64,000 nucleotides of DNA from Pseudoflavonifractor phocaeensis (GTDB lineage Bacteria > Bacillota > Clostridia > Oscillospirales > Oscillospiraceae), in NCBI RefSeq assembly GCF_021531815.1, contig NZ_JADYUM010000015.1:1-64000 (forward strand), read 5' to 3'. Both the position numbers and the translations under genes were made by a program. Positions 33,892 through 42,551 of this stretch are shown piece by piece; position 1 is the first letter of the stretch, and each line of letters starts with the position of its first letter. Below the pieces are notes generated by a model. That model was not told where the DNA came from. It saw nothing but the letters and a program-made list of their open reading frames with translations, and ran no database searches.

Positions 33892-35860
33892 AGAAAACAA
33901 TATTTTCGCCACAGAATTGTCTGCGGAAGAATTGGCCAAGCAGGAGGCCATGCTGGAAAAGCATGAAAAATCTGCACGCACCCGCAAATTTGATTCCCCC
34001 ACGATGAAAAAGGCCCTGTCCCTGTTCTGTTTCCTGTTCACGGTCTACCACCTGGTCTATGCGGCCGGCCTGCTGACCATGGTGAACCTGTGGCACCACT
34101 CCATCCACGTGGGCCTGATCCTGATCCTGAGCTTCGTGCTCTACCCCGCCTACGAGAAGGCGTCCCGGAAGAAAGTCGCCTGGTATGACGTCATCTTCGC
34201 CGTCCTGTCCCTGGCGGAGCCCATCTACGTGCTGGCCCGGTACAACGCGTTCATGTCCACCGGCTTCAAGCCCTCCACCCTGGATATTATCATGGGCACC
34301 ATCCTGGTGATCCTGGTGTTGGAGGCCACCCGCCGGATCAGCGGCCCGGCCCTGCCCATTCTGTGTATCATCTTCCTGCTGTACGGTCTGTTCGGCCGCT
34401 ATGTGCCCGGCATCTTTATGCACCGCGGCTACTCCTGGACCAAGATCATCCAGTATCTGACCATCGACATCTACGGCATCTACGGTTCCTCCATCAAAGT
34501 TTCCGCCACCTACATTGTCATCTTCATCATCTTCGGTGAAGTCATGAACAAGTGCGGCATGGGCCAGCTGTTCAACGACCTGGCCAGCGCCATCGCCGGC
34601 GGCACCAAGGGCGGCCCCGCCAAGGTGGGCGTCATCGCCTCCGGCCTGCTGGGCATGATCAACGGCGCCGCCGTGGCCGTGGTGGTCACCACCGGTTCCT
34701 TCACCATCCCCCTGATGAAGAAGAGCGGCTATACCGACGAGTTCTCCGGCGCCGTAGTGGCCACCGCCTCCGTGGGCGGCCAGCTGATGCCCCCCATCAT
34801 GGGCGCCGCGGCCTTCGTTATGGCCGAGACCCTGGGCGTCAAGTATTCCGTCATCGTGAAAGCCGCTGTGATCCCCGCCATCGTCTATTACGCCGGCATC
34901 CTGTTCCAGGTCCAGCTGCGCGCCAACAAGGAGAAGATGTTCGGCCTGCCCAAGGACCAGCTGCCCAAGATCGGCGGCGTTTTGAAGGAGCGGGGCCACC
35001 TGATCATCCCCATCGCCTTCCTGGTCATCATGATGTTCGCCTCCGGCTGGACGGTTCTGAAGATCGCCTTCTGGACCATCATTCTGACCATCGTTGTGGC
35101 TGAACTGCGGCCCGTCAGCCGGATGAGCCTGAAGGACATCTATGACGCCTTTGCCCAGTCCGCCCGTTCCACCGTCTCCGTGGCCATCAGCTGCGCCTGC
35201 GTAGGTATCATCGTGGGCGTTTGCTCCCTGACCGGTTTCGCCCTGAACATCGCCAGCGCCATCATCAGCATCGGCCAGAGCAGCATCTTCCTGACCCTGC
35301 TGTTCACCATGGTGACCTGTATGATCCTGGGCATGGGCCTGCCTTCCATCCCCTCTTACCTGATCACCGCCACCATCGCGGCTCCCGCTCTGGTGAAGCT
35401 GGGCATCCCCGACCTGTCCGCCCACATGTTCTGCTTCTACTTCGCCATGTTCGCCAACCTGACGCCTCCCGTGGCCCTGGCCTCCTTCGCCGCGGCCGGC
35501 ATCTCCGGCGGCAACCCCATGAAGACGGGCTGGGTGTCTGTGAAGCTGGCAATCGCGGGCTTCATCGTCCCCTACATGTTCGTCTACAACCAGGGCCTGC
35601 TGCTGGACGGCGTGACGCTGCTCAGCGGTATCTGGATCCTGATCACCTCCGTCATTGGCGTGTTCCTGATCAGCGTGGCCGCCGAGGGCTACCTGTTCGC
35701 CAAGGTGCCCATCCTGATCCGTGCGGTATCCGCCGTCACGGCCCTGCTGCTGATCAACAGCAGCATTGCCACCGACGTGGTTGGCCTGGCCCTGTGCGCC
35801 GCTATCGTGGTGTTCCAGGTGGCCAACGCCAAACGCCAGGGCTTGAAGATCGCCTTCTGA
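33884..35860 (+). CDS. TRAP transporter fused permease (DctQ-DctM fusion, TAXI type)
   Basis: Membrane component of about 658 residues that imports the solute captured by the TAXI receptor, driven by an ion gradient. The N-terminal four-helix DctQ-like part is followed by a large DctM part with GGPAKVGVIASGLLGMINGA, VATASVGGQLMPPIMGAAAF and GMGLPSIPSYLITATIAAPA. The TTG at 33884 is chosen as start because AAAGGAGG lies 9 nt upstream and the protein then begins with a charged cytoplasmic segment. The ORF continues upstream to 33851 without a good site. It ends the operon. Confidence 0.95.
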   Translation: MAEENNIFATELSAEELAKQEAMLEKHEKSARTRKFDSPTMKKALSLFCFLFTVYHLVYAAGLLTMVNLWHHSIHVGLILILSFVLYPAYEKASRKKVAWYDVIFAVLSLAEPIYVLARYNAFMSTGFKPSTLDIIMGTILVILVLEATRRISGPALPILCIIFLLYGLFGRYVPGIFMHRGYSWTKIIQYLTIDIYGIYGSSIKVSATYIVIFIIFGEVMNKCGMGQLFNDLASAIAGGTKGGPAKVGVIASGLLGMINGAAVAVVVTTGSFTIPLMKKSGYTDEFSGAVVATASVGGQLMPPIMGAAAFVMAETLGVKYSVIVKAAVIPAIVYYAGILFQVQLRANKEKMFGLPKDQLPKIGGVLKERGHLIIPIAFLVIMMFASGWTVLKIAFWTIILTIVVAELRPVSRMSLKDIYDAFAQSARSTVSVAISCACVGIIVGVCSLTGFALNIASAIISIGQSSIFLTLLFTMVTCMILGMGLPSIPSYLITATIAAPALVKLGIPDLSAHMFCFYFAMFANLTPPVALASFAAAGISGGNPMKTGWVSVKLAIAGFIVPYMFVYNQGLLLDGVTLLSGIWILITSVIGVFLISVAAEGYLFAKVPILIRAVSAVTALLLINSSIATDVVGLALCAAIVVFQVANAKRQGLKIAF

Positions 35861-35883
35861 GTACCCGGCGAAACTAAATCATA

Positions 35884-35919
35884 AAAACGGGACGGACCTC
35901 TTGGGTCCGTCCCGTTTTT
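35884..35919 (+). terminator. TRAP operon terminator
   Basis: AAAACGGGACGGACC (35884-35898) pairs with GGTCCGTCCCGTTTT, followed by further T's. Confidence 0.95.
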
Positions 35920-35937
35920 GCGTGGGAGAAAACCGGT

Positions 35938-36045
35938 TCATACCGGGGCGTCCGTCCGTGCTTCGTGTTTGATGAGGAGATAGACTGTCAAGTACATGAC
36001 GGCCACAAATATCACGAAGACCAGCGTGGACCGGGCTGTCCCGCT
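35938..36045 (-). CDS. Short single-helix peptide, possibly a remnant
   Basis: Minus-strand frame of 35 residues starting MSGTARSTLVFVIFVAVMYL, one hydrophobic helix with a polar tail. No ribosome binding site precedes the ATG, and the frame abuts the YfcC fragment exactly, so it may be the end of a larger lost membrane protein. Confidence 0.3.
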   Translation of the reverse strand, partial: SGTARSTLVFVIFVAVMYLTVYLLIKHEARTDAPV

Positions 36046-36219
36046 CATACAGCAGTAGCCATCGCATCCCACATCGTTCCCGCCGGGTCCTATGACCGGG
36101 TCTATGACGCGGCCCTGGACCGGGACCTGGTGGACCCTACCAGCTACCACTCCGTGGACCGCAACTCCACCACCATCTTCGGCCTGCTTATGGCAATATA
36201 CGGTTTATTTTTTCAATAA
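36046..36219 (+). pseudogene. YfcC-family permease, N-terminal fragment
   Basis: The plus-strand frame reads SHIVPAGSYDRVYDAALDRD and then LVDPTSYHSVDRN, the conserved first extracellular loop of YfcC-type carboxylate/amino-acid permeases, and stops after a short hydrophobic stretch. The remaining ten or so helices are absent. The first membrane helix is also cut. Confidence 0.65.
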
Positions 36220-36315
36220 GTGCCGCGTTACCACATGTATGGAGAAGTATACGTTCCGGTCCGAAAACTTTTCTATAGAAAAAATAACGATACAGACTGA
36301 TTTGAAGGAACACAG

Positions 36316-36408
36316 ATGAACGATTTTGATGTAGTGGGACGAATTAAAGAAGTATATGCGTCTCGTTCCTGGAGTTACTACCGTATGGTAAAAGAAGCGG
36401 GGCATTGA
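36316..36408 (+). pseudogene. XRE-type regulator, N-terminal fragment
   Basis: The frame encodes MNDFDVVGRIKEVYASRSWS then YYRMVKEAGH and stops. This resembles the first helices of short helix-turn-helix regulators (the usual continuation is an I-P-x-S-T segment). A GGAACACAG site precedes it. The following 36409-36525 contains no recognisable continuation apart from an LPKTTIYECIVKAAGIKTP-like stretch. Confidence 0.45.
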
Positions 36409-36525
36409 AAGCCATTCGGAATGGCCGGGTAAGGCGGCTTCCTAAAACCACCATTTATGAGTGCATCGTCAAGGCGGCGGGGATCAAGACTCCATGGTGT
36501 TTACGGTTATTTTGCAGAAAACAAT

Positions 36526-36550
36526 AAGCTGGACACTGAGTGTCCAGCTT
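36526..36550. repeat. Perfect 25-bp palindrome
   Basis: AAGCTGGACACT and AGTGTCCAGCTT flank a single central G. The inverted arms are perfect, with no T-run, in a stretch of broken genes. Confidence 0.8.
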
Positions 36551-36590
36551 ACATGGAGCAATAGAGGAAAGATCAAAAGGTATGGAAAAA

Positions 36591-36692
36591 TCAGACATCG
36601 CCGGGGCCGAATGGGAAGGATTGATACGCCGGAATCTCCAGAGCTTCGGCTATATCAAACAAGGTGTCCAGGGCAATGGCCTTTTTAATGTT
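36591..36692 (-). pseudogene. XRE-type regulator, C-terminal fragment
   Basis: The minus-strand frame ends IKKAIALDTLFDIAEALEIP followed by AYQSFPF and a stop, typical of the last helix and tail of Cro/CI-type regulators. The upstream part of the frame does not look like a regulator. The stretch 36700-37059 holds nothing else I can identify. Confidence 0.5.
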
Positions 36693-37059
36693 GGGAGCTT
36701 CCGTGTGGCTGGTGAAGGCTGGAGTCAGTCCAACCCTCCACAAGCCGCTCCCGGGCCGACCACACAGCTTATGGCAGTATGAGATATCCAAAACCATTTA
36801 AAGGCAGTTCCCTGCGTGTTTTACTCTTGTAGCAATTGTCCCGATGATGATATCGCAGCGAATCGCGCCACTAATTGGCAGAGCTTTCGTTCTTTCATCA
36901 CCTCTAACAGATCGTAAAATATAATGATAAGAGCGGGAGATCAGCAGATGAACCCGAACGAGGGGAAAACGCCAGGCTGCTGGCTAAGGAATGAGCGTAT
37001 GAATTAGCGCAGGATTCACCTCATCACTTGCAACCGGATCGTGATTTTCCGCGCAGAGT

Positions 37060-38190
37060 TTATTTCTCCATTGCTTTGATAAGCCGTAAAATATCTTCCA
37101 GAGTACGCTGATAATGCTCGCTGGTCCTGTGTGCGTATTGGGTAAAGGCTACAGCCTCCCTGTCGATCCCAAACATAGCCGTAACACCTAAATCATAGGC
37201 CTCACTGGCACTGTCTGCGATGCCTCCCACCACAGCCACTAAAGGTACTTTCCGAGGCTTGGTTCGCTTTGCGATTCCAGAGATTACCTTTCCGTGAACG
37301 CTCTGGGAGTCGATGCGGCCCTCACCGGTGATGACCAGGTCGGCTCCATCCAGACACCGGTCAAATTCCACCATATCCAGCACAGCTTCAATGCCAGATT
37401 TCAACTCAGCACACAGAAAGGCCACACAGCCCGCTCCCATGCCGCCGGCAGCTCCGGTACCGGGCATCTGTGCCACGGGCAGTCCAAGCTCCTGCTGAAT
37501 CAGTTGATCCAGACAGCGCAGCTGGTTGTCGAGCCGTTCCACCATGGCCTCATCTGCGCCCTTTTGAGGCGCAAAGACATAGGCCGCTCCTGTAGGTCCA
37601 TGCAAAGGATTGTCCACATCACACATCACAGTGATCTTGACCTTCTCCAGCAGTTTTCGGGCCTCAGATACATCAATATGACAAATTTGGTCCAGCGTTC
37701 CGCCCACCGGCACAAAGTGATTTCCGTTTCGGTTGCAGAACTTGACTCCCAGGGCTGCGGCACAGCCGCAGCCGCCGTCGTTGGTGGCACTGCCGCCCAG
37801 CCCGAGCAGGATCTCCGTGCAGCCGCTCTCGACTGCGTGGCGGATTACCGTTCCAACGCCAAACGTGGTCGTGGCCTCCGGATTCTGCCGTTCTCCTACC
37901 ATAGGCAGTCCGGCCGCACAGGCCATCTCCACCACGGCTTTGGATCCGCTGCGGGCGTAAGTGGCCTGGATGTTCTCCCCATAAGGGCCGGTGGTTGTGA
38001 CGGTCACCGGGACAGCATGGATTGCTTCGATAAAGCACTCTACAGTACCCTCGCCGCCATCGGCCACCGGTACGGTAACCACTTCACACTCAGGAAAAAA
38101 ACGGGGAACCGACTGACGGGCAATCCGGCAAATCTCCAAACTGGACAAGGTCCCTTTGAAGGAGTCGGAAATGACAATGCATTTTTTCAT
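37060..38190 (-). CDS. Glycerate kinase, GlxK/GarK family
   Basis: Phosphorylates D-glycerate to a phosphoglycerate that enters glycolysis. The 376 residues begin MKKCIVISDSFKGTLSS and include PVADGGEGTVECF, ILLGLGGSATNDGGCG (nucleotide/phosphate binding) and LVITGEGRIDSQS near the C-terminus. It lies 6 nt after the 2-hydroxyacid dehydrogenase on the same strand, so the two enzymes would convert hydroxypyruvate to phosphoglycerate. Codon use is less GC-rich than in the flanking core genes. Confidence 0.95.
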   Translation of the reverse strand: MKKCIVISDSFKGTLSSLEICRIARQSVPRFFPECEVVTVPVADGGEGTVECFIEAIHAVPVTVTTTGPYGENIQATYARSGSKAVVEMACAAGLPMVGERQNPEATTTFGVGTVIRHAVESGCTEILLGLGGSATNDGGCGCAAALGVKFCNRNGNHFVPVGGTLDQICHIDVSEARKLLEKVKITVMCDVDNPLHGPTGAAYVFAPQKGADEAMVERLDNQLRCLDQLIQQELGLPVAQMPGTGAAGGMGAGCVAFLCAELKSGIEAVLDMVEFDRCLDGADLVITGEGRIDSQSVHGKVISGIAKRTKPRKVPLVAVVGGIADSASEAYDLGVTAMFGIDREAVAFTQYAHRTSEHYQRTLEDILRLIKAMEK

Positions 38191-38196
38191 CGTGCC

Positions 38197-39162
38197 TTAC
38201 CTGTTGACCACGTTGACGGGAGCGCCTTCGATATAGGCCTTGACGTTGGCTACGGCGCAGTCCATGATACGCTGACGGCTCTCCTTGGGGGCCCAGGAGA
38301 TATGGGGGGTGATGATGCAGTTTTTGGCCTTCAGTAAGGGGTTATCCGCCTTGATAGGTTCGGTGTACACCACGTCCAGGCCAGCAGCGCCCATCTTGCC
38401 GCTGTTTAAGGCGTCAGCCACATCCTGCTCGTTGATGAGCTGGCCCCGTGCGTTATTGATGAGGATGACACCATCCTTCATTTTGGAGATGGTGTCCTTG
38501 TTAATCATGCCGGTGTTTTCAGGAGTCAGGTTGCAGTGCAGGGTGATGACGTCGGCCTTGGCATACAAGGTGTCCAGGTCCACATATTTCCCGATGACTT
38601 TACCAGACTCATTGGGATAGACATCATAGGCCAGTACGTTCATACCCAGGGCCTTAGCTACCCGGCCCTCCGCCTGGCCGATGCGGCCGAAGCCAATGAT
38701 GCCGATGGTCTTATCCTCCAGCTCCATCAGGGGATAGTCCCAGTAGCACCAGTCGATGCAGTTGGCCCAATCGCCGGCATGGACAGAGGCGTCATGATGG
38801 CCGATGTGGTGGCAGATCTCCAGCAGCAGGGCAATGGAGAACTGGCTGACTGAGGCGGTGCCGTAAGTAGGCACATTGGTGACGGGGATACCTTTCTCCT
38901 TGGCGTACACATAATCCACCACGTTGTAGCCGGTGGCCAAAAGGGAGATGAATTTCATGCTGGGGCAGGCGTCGATCACTTTCCTGGTGATGGGGGTCTT
39001 GTTGGTGAAGACGATCTCAGCATCTCCAATACGGGCGATGGCCTCGTTCTCGTCGGTGAGACTGGTACGGTCATAGACCGTCAACTCGCCCAGCTTGCCC
39101 AGCTCATCCCAACTCAAATCGCCGGGGTTCTCCGTGTATCCGTCCAAAACAACAATTTTCAT
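38197..39162 (-). CDS. D-2-hydroxyacid dehydrogenase, hydroxypyruvate/glycerate type
   Basis: NAD(P)H-dependent enzyme of 321 residues. The Rossmann motif is TIGIIGFGRIGQAEGRVAKALG. Catalytic residues lie in ILINNARGQLINEQDV (Arg), LDVVYTEPI (Glu) and ITPHISWAP (His). Such proteins reduce hydroxypyruvate to D-glycerate or the reverse. The adjoining glycerate kinase supports glycerate dehydrogenase. The ATG at 39162 follows GGAGGGTT. The piece from 39163 to 39300 contains only a short minus-strand frame of no known family. Confidence 0.92.
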   Translation of the reverse strand: MKIVVLDGYTENPGDLSWDELGKLGELTVYDRTSLTDENEAIARIGDAEIVFTNKTPITRKVIDACPSMKFISLLATGYNVVDYVYAKEKGIPVTNVPTYGTASVSQFSIALLLEICHHIGHHDASVHAGDWANCIDWCYWDYPLMELEDKTIGIIGFGRIGQAEGRVAKALGMNVLAYDVYPNESGKVIGKYVDLDTLYAKADVITLHCNLTPENTGMINKDTISKMKDGVILINNARGQLINEQDVADALNSGKMGAAGLDVVYTEPIKADNPLLKAKNCIITPHISWAPKESRQRIMDCAVANVKAYIEGAPVNVVNR

Positions 39163-39329
39163 GGTTCAACCCTCCGTGTCATTATCTTAGCCGAATTGTT
39201 AGGATAAATCAATCCTCCAAAAGCGCCCAGGCCCGTTTCAGTATCCACTTTGGGTTGGCCGGCGCAATATCCTCATCCTCGCCGGGACGCAGAGTACGGA
39301 TCACAAACCGCTGGTCTTATAGGTGGTGG

Positions 39330-39755
39330 GAAAATGACGCAGATCTACTAATCGATGGCGTTTGGATTGAGCTTAGGGCCCAGCAAGCGGTGCTTGAAGT
39401 TAAGAGCTTTCCACATTTGATTGAAGAGAAAATCTTCCCCGGAAACTCGTTATGCGTTACAAACAATGGTTCTGTTGGTTGCGCCTTTTATCAACCCATT
39501 CCGTTTACATGCAGTCACGATGTAAATCCGCTATATTTCTTGGATGGCGATATTAATGTGTTTAATGCACTCTTCGTCGCTACAGTGATTGAAATGGATA
39601 AATACCGCTGGGCATATGGCCGCAAGTGGAGACCTGAGCGTATGGTAAAATCAACAATTCGTCTACCTGCTAAATTAGTCGCTGGCGAATATATTCCTGA
39701 CTGGGACGCTATGGAAAAATATATTAAGGATTTGCCCTATAACAAAACAATATGA
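39330..39755 (+). pseudogene. Restriction-modification specificity subunit (S/BcgI-B type), C-terminal fragment
   Basis: The frame contains FPHLIEEKIFPGNSLCVTNN, GSVGCAFYQPIPFTCSHDV, then DKYRWAYGRKWRPERM and PDWDAMEKYIKDLPY. The last two are conserved in the second target-recognition domain of type I-like or BcgI-like specificity subunits. The N-terminal half and the methylase/nuclease genes are absent. It is clearly richer in A+T than the neighbours and lies beside the tmRNA 3' end, a frequent integration site. Confidence 0.75.
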
Positions 39756-39756
39756 T

Positions 39757-39792
39757 AAAAGAGCGGCCAAGGCATAAAACCTTGACCGCTCT
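39757..39792 (-). terminator. Terminator downstream of tmRNA
   Basis: Minus strand AGAGCGGTCAAGG pairs with CCTTGGCCGCTCT (one G-T pair), followed by TTTTAT. Confidence 0.75.
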
Positions 39793-39868
39793 CTTGTTAT
39801 CGGTATCACAACCACACCGTCACGGCGAAGCCGCCGCGAAAATAGTAGGTGTTCGTGTAATACCCCTT

Positions 39869-40236
39869 TGGTGGAGGCGGGGAGAGTTGAACTCCCGTCC
39901 GAAAACGCATCCACAAGAACTTCTCCGGGCGCAGACGGTTATTGCGGGAGTCTTGCTCTCCCCGTTCCCCTCGCCCCGGGCAAGCCGTCACGCCCGGGGG
40001 TCAGGTGAGCTTCATGATGCATGGTACGCGCAAAGCTTAGCGTACGCACGTCCGCCACTAAACGACGCCTGATCCGGGCTCGTGGCCCTTCCCGGTCAGA
40101 CGGCCGCCTTTAATTAGGCAGCGTAAGCGTATTCGTTGTTGTTCTTTAATTTATAAAGAATGCCCGTTTTAAGGTGGCCAGGCGCCACCGCCCGCTATTC
40201 CTGCTTCAACGTCCCCGTCGAAACCGGTACGCCCCC
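39869..40236 (-). ncRNA. ssrA: Transfer-messenger RNA (tmRNA)
   Basis: Rescues stalled ribosomes together with SmpB (encoded at 41017). The 5' end GGGGGCG pairs with CGCCTCC before an encoded CCA, making the acceptor stem. A T-arm (GGGAGTTCAACTCTCCC), pseudoknots and the mRNA part are present. The tag reading frame ends NNNEYAYAA and stops at 40114-40116. The resume codon upstream is uncertain. No good promoter is visible directly before the 5' end, where repeat copy C begins. Confidence 0.96.
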
Positions 40237-40343
40237 TCGTCGTCGACGCAAGCTTCCTATCATTCGCTTCTGTGCAGGCACGAAAGCTCATTCATTCCGC
40301 TGCTCCTCCGCTTCGTACCGAAGCCGCTGGCGCTGGGCTTCGG
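40237..40343 (-). repeat. Dispersed structured repeat, copy C
   Basis: Read on the minus strand: hairpin CCGAAGCC/GGCTTCGG with loop CAGCGCCAGC (40343-40318), core GGAGGAGCAGCGGAATGA, a small hairpin GTGC/GCAC, then GATAGGAAGCTTGCGTCGACG, running straight into the tmRNA 5' end. Loop and core match copy B (23121-23232), while the stem sequence differs. Confidence 0.75.
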
Positions 40344-40460
40344 CACGATGGGCGGCGGTGCCGCCCGGGGAGGTGACCTGGAGGTCTTGATTCGCGCGGA
40401 GCGGGCTTTTCCGCCCCGCGCGGTACGAAACGCTTATATTGTAAACCGGATAGACCGGAA

Positions 40461-40982
40461 TTACACCTTCTCAGGCTCGGGGTACGCCACCCCGAAGGTA
40501 TCCACAGTGACCTTCTTCATCTTCTGCTCCTGGCGGGGGCGGTCGTTCCAGTCGGTCTTGGTGGACACGATGGCGTCGGCCACGTCCATGCCCTCGATGA
40601 CCTTGCCGAAGGCGGCGTACTGACCGTCCAGGTGGGGAGCCTTTTCCACCATGATAAAGAACTGGCTGCCGGCGGAGTTGGGATTCATGGCCCGGGCCAT
40701 GGACAGCACGCCCCGGTCATGGGCCAGGTCATTCTGAAAACCGTTGCCGGTGAACTCGCCCTTGATGGAGTAGCCGGGGCCGCCCATGCCGGTGCCCTGG
40801 GGGCAGCCGCCCTGGATCATAAAGCCGGGGATAACACGGTGGAAGATCAGGCCGTCATAAAAGCCCTTCTGGATCAAGCTGATGAAGTTGTTTACGCTGT
40901 TGGGGGCCACCTCGGGGAACAGCTCGGCCTTGATGACGCCGCCGTTTTCCATCTCAATGGTGACGATGGGGTTCTGTGCCAT
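40461..40982 (-). CDS. Peptidyl-prolyl cis-trans isomerase, cyclophilin type
   Basis: Cytosolic folding catalyst of 173 residues with the cyclophilin core FHRVIPGFMIQGGCPQGTG, GVLSMARAMNPNSAGSQFFI and HLDGQYAAFGKVIEGMDV. The ATG at 40982 has GGATGATC-type spacing, and the two upstream in-frame methionines lack a site. A GC-rich inverted repeat (40394-40422, CGCGCGGAGCGG) lies downstream. There is no signal peptide. Confidence 0.95.
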   Translation of the reverse strand: MAQNPIVTIEMENGGVIKAELFPEVAPNSVNNFISLIQKGFYDGLIFHRVIPGFMIQGGCPQGTGMGGPGYSIKGEFTGNGFQNDLAHDRGVLSMARAMNPNSAGSQFFIMVEKAPHLDGQYAAFGKVIEGMDVADAIVSTKTDWNDRPRQEQKMKKVTVDTFGVAYPEPEKV

Positions 40983-41016
40983 GTAGATCATCCTTTCCAA
41001 AATATCTGAAGTACCG

Positions 41017-41478
41017 TCAGCGGTTCCGGGTCTTCATGGCCCGGTCCATCTCCCGTTTCGCGTCCTTCCGGGCGGCGGATTCCCGCTTGTCGTAGAGCTT
41101 TTTGCCCTTGGCCAGGCCGATCTCCAGCTTGACCCGGGGACCTTTGAAATAGACAGCCAGGGGGATGAGGGAGTAGCCGTCCTGCTTGATGCGGCCGAAG
41201 AGCCGCAGGATCTCCCGCTTGTGCATCAGCAGCCGGCGGGGACGGCGGGGGTCCTTGTTGAAGATGTTGCCCTTCTCGTAGGGGCTGATGTGCATGCCAA
41301 GGACGGACAACTGCCCCTCCTTGATGATGCAGAAGGAATCCTTCAGATTCACGTTGCCCAGGCGGATGGACTTGACCTCGGTGCCCGCCAGTTCGATACC
41401 GGCCTCGTATTTCTCCTCGATAAAATAATCGTGGTAGGCTTTGCTGTTTTTCGCGATGATCTTGACGGCTTCGCCCAT
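41017..41478 (-). CDS. smpB: SsrA-binding protein SmpB
   Basis: Brings tmRNA into the stalled ribosome. The 153 residues contain [38 protein letters not shown] and [13 protein letters not shown], with a basic C-terminal tail. The ATG at 41478 follows GAGGAGGTG. It lies about 0.8 kb upstream of the tmRNA gene on the same strand with ppiB between. Confidence 0.98.
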   Translation of the reverse strand: MGEAVKIIAKNSKAYHDYFIEEKYEAGIELAGTEVKSIRLGNVNLKDSFCIIKEGQLSVLGMHISPYEKGNIFNKDPRRPRRLLMHKREILRLFGRIKQDGYSLIPLAVYFKGPRVKLEIGLAKGKKLYDKRESAARKDAKREMDRAMKTRNR

Positions 41479-41562
41479 GGCCGGCACCTCCTCTCAGGGA
41501 AACGTGGTATGTTAATGTAACATATTTGCGGGAAAAAAGCAAGGGGAAAAGGTGGAAGCCGG

Positions 41563-42249
41563 TCAGGCCCCGGCGGGGCCGCTCTGTGGCCACAGCTGGG
41601 GGAGCAGGGTATAGAAGTCTCCCCGGTCCTCCCAGACCAGAATGAGGGAGCCGCGCTCCACGGTGACCTTGGCCTGGACGCCCAAAAACTCGTTGCTGAC
41701 CCCCAGGGGGAAGCTGCCCGACATGGTGTAGCGGTCCAGGGGGTATTTCAGGTTGGACAGGGTGACCCCCTCCGCCGTGCCGCTGTTGCAGAACACGGAC
41801 AGGTAGCCGGACATGGAGGCGGGGAAGGTGATGGAGCCGTTCCGGAGGGCGGTGGCCACCGTCTTTTCCCCGGCCAGGAAGCCGGCGGCACCTTGGGTGG
41901 TCAGCCAGTCCAGCAACTGGAGGTTGCCCAGAGTGTGCTCCAGCCGGCCGCCCACGCCGCCCAGCAGGACGAAGCGGCGGTACCCCAGCTCCAGGCCCTT
42001 CCGCAGGGCGTAGACCATGTCGGTGTCGTCCTTTTCGGCGGGGAGCCGGGTGACGTTGGGGTGCTTGGGGGCGTAACCCAGGGAGTCAAAATCACCCACC
42101 ACAAGATCGGGCGTCACGCCGTATGCCATGAGGGAGTCATAGCCCCGGTCGGCGGCGATGACATAGTCTCCGGGGGCGGGGAAGGGGCGCAGGGCGAGGG
42201 ACAGGGACATGGCCCCCACCACATAACAGATACGGTCGCGGTTTGCCAT
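41563..42249 (-). CDS. Thiamine diphosphokinase
   Basis: Converts thiamine to the cofactor thiamine diphosphate. The 228 residues show VIAADRGYDSLMAYGVTPDL, VGDFDSLG, PAEKDDTDMVYAL and GGVGGRLEHTLGNL, the ATP- and thiamine-site motifs of the family. The ATG at 42249 with GAAGG upstream is preferred over the longer frame from 42327, whose first residues do not belong to the family. A TATAAT box (42341-42336, minus strand) lies about 85 nt upstream. Confidence 0.93.
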   Translation of the reverse strand: MANRDRICYVVGAMSLSLALRPFPAPGDYVIAADRGYDSLMAYGVTPDLVVGDFDSLGYAPKHPNVTRLPAEKDDTDMVYALRKGLELGYRRFVLLGGVGGRLEHTLGNLQLLDWLTTQGAAGFLAGEKTVATALRNGSITFPASMSGYLSVFCNSGTAEGVTLSNLKYPLDRYTMSGSFPLGVSNEFLGVQAKVTVERGSLILVWEDRGDFYTLLPQLWPQSGPAGA

Positions 42250-42335
42250 AATATGACCTTCTTTATCCCGTGGTGATTTTCGGCGGCGGCAGGCCGCGGG
42301 GGTTAAACCGGGAAGCGATTTGCTCAACAGTTATC

Positions 42336-42341
42336 ATTATA
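42336..42341 (-). promoter_or_regulatory. Putative -10 box of the thiamine diphosphokinase gene
   Basis: Minus-strand TATAAT. The matching -35 is weak. Confidence 0.45.
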
Positions 42342-42446
42342 GCACAAGGAAAGACGTTTGTGGAGGGCTTCTTTCAACTTTTCCCAGCCGGCCGGGCCGG
42401 AAGAGGGGACTGCTACCTTAAAAATAAAGAAAAGGGCCTGCCCGCC

Positions 42447-42475
42447 TTGACTTTCCCCGGTGCAGCGGATAGAAT
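42447..42475 (+). promoter_or_regulatory. Promoter of the cysteine desulfurase gene
   Basis: TTGACT (42447-42452), a 17-bp spacer and TAGAAT (42470-42475). Confidence 0.75.
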
Positions 42476-42551
42476 GGCATGTGCTTGGCGTTGCACTTCG
42501 GGGAAGCCCGGAGAAAACGCGGGAAATCGAGAGAAAACGGAGACGAGAGCC

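Noticed and set aside
39210..39311. Minus-strand frame with an RTLRPGEDEDIAPANP-like sequence
   Set aside because: Too short and without a recognisable family to be called a gene. Noted only as part of the island remnant.
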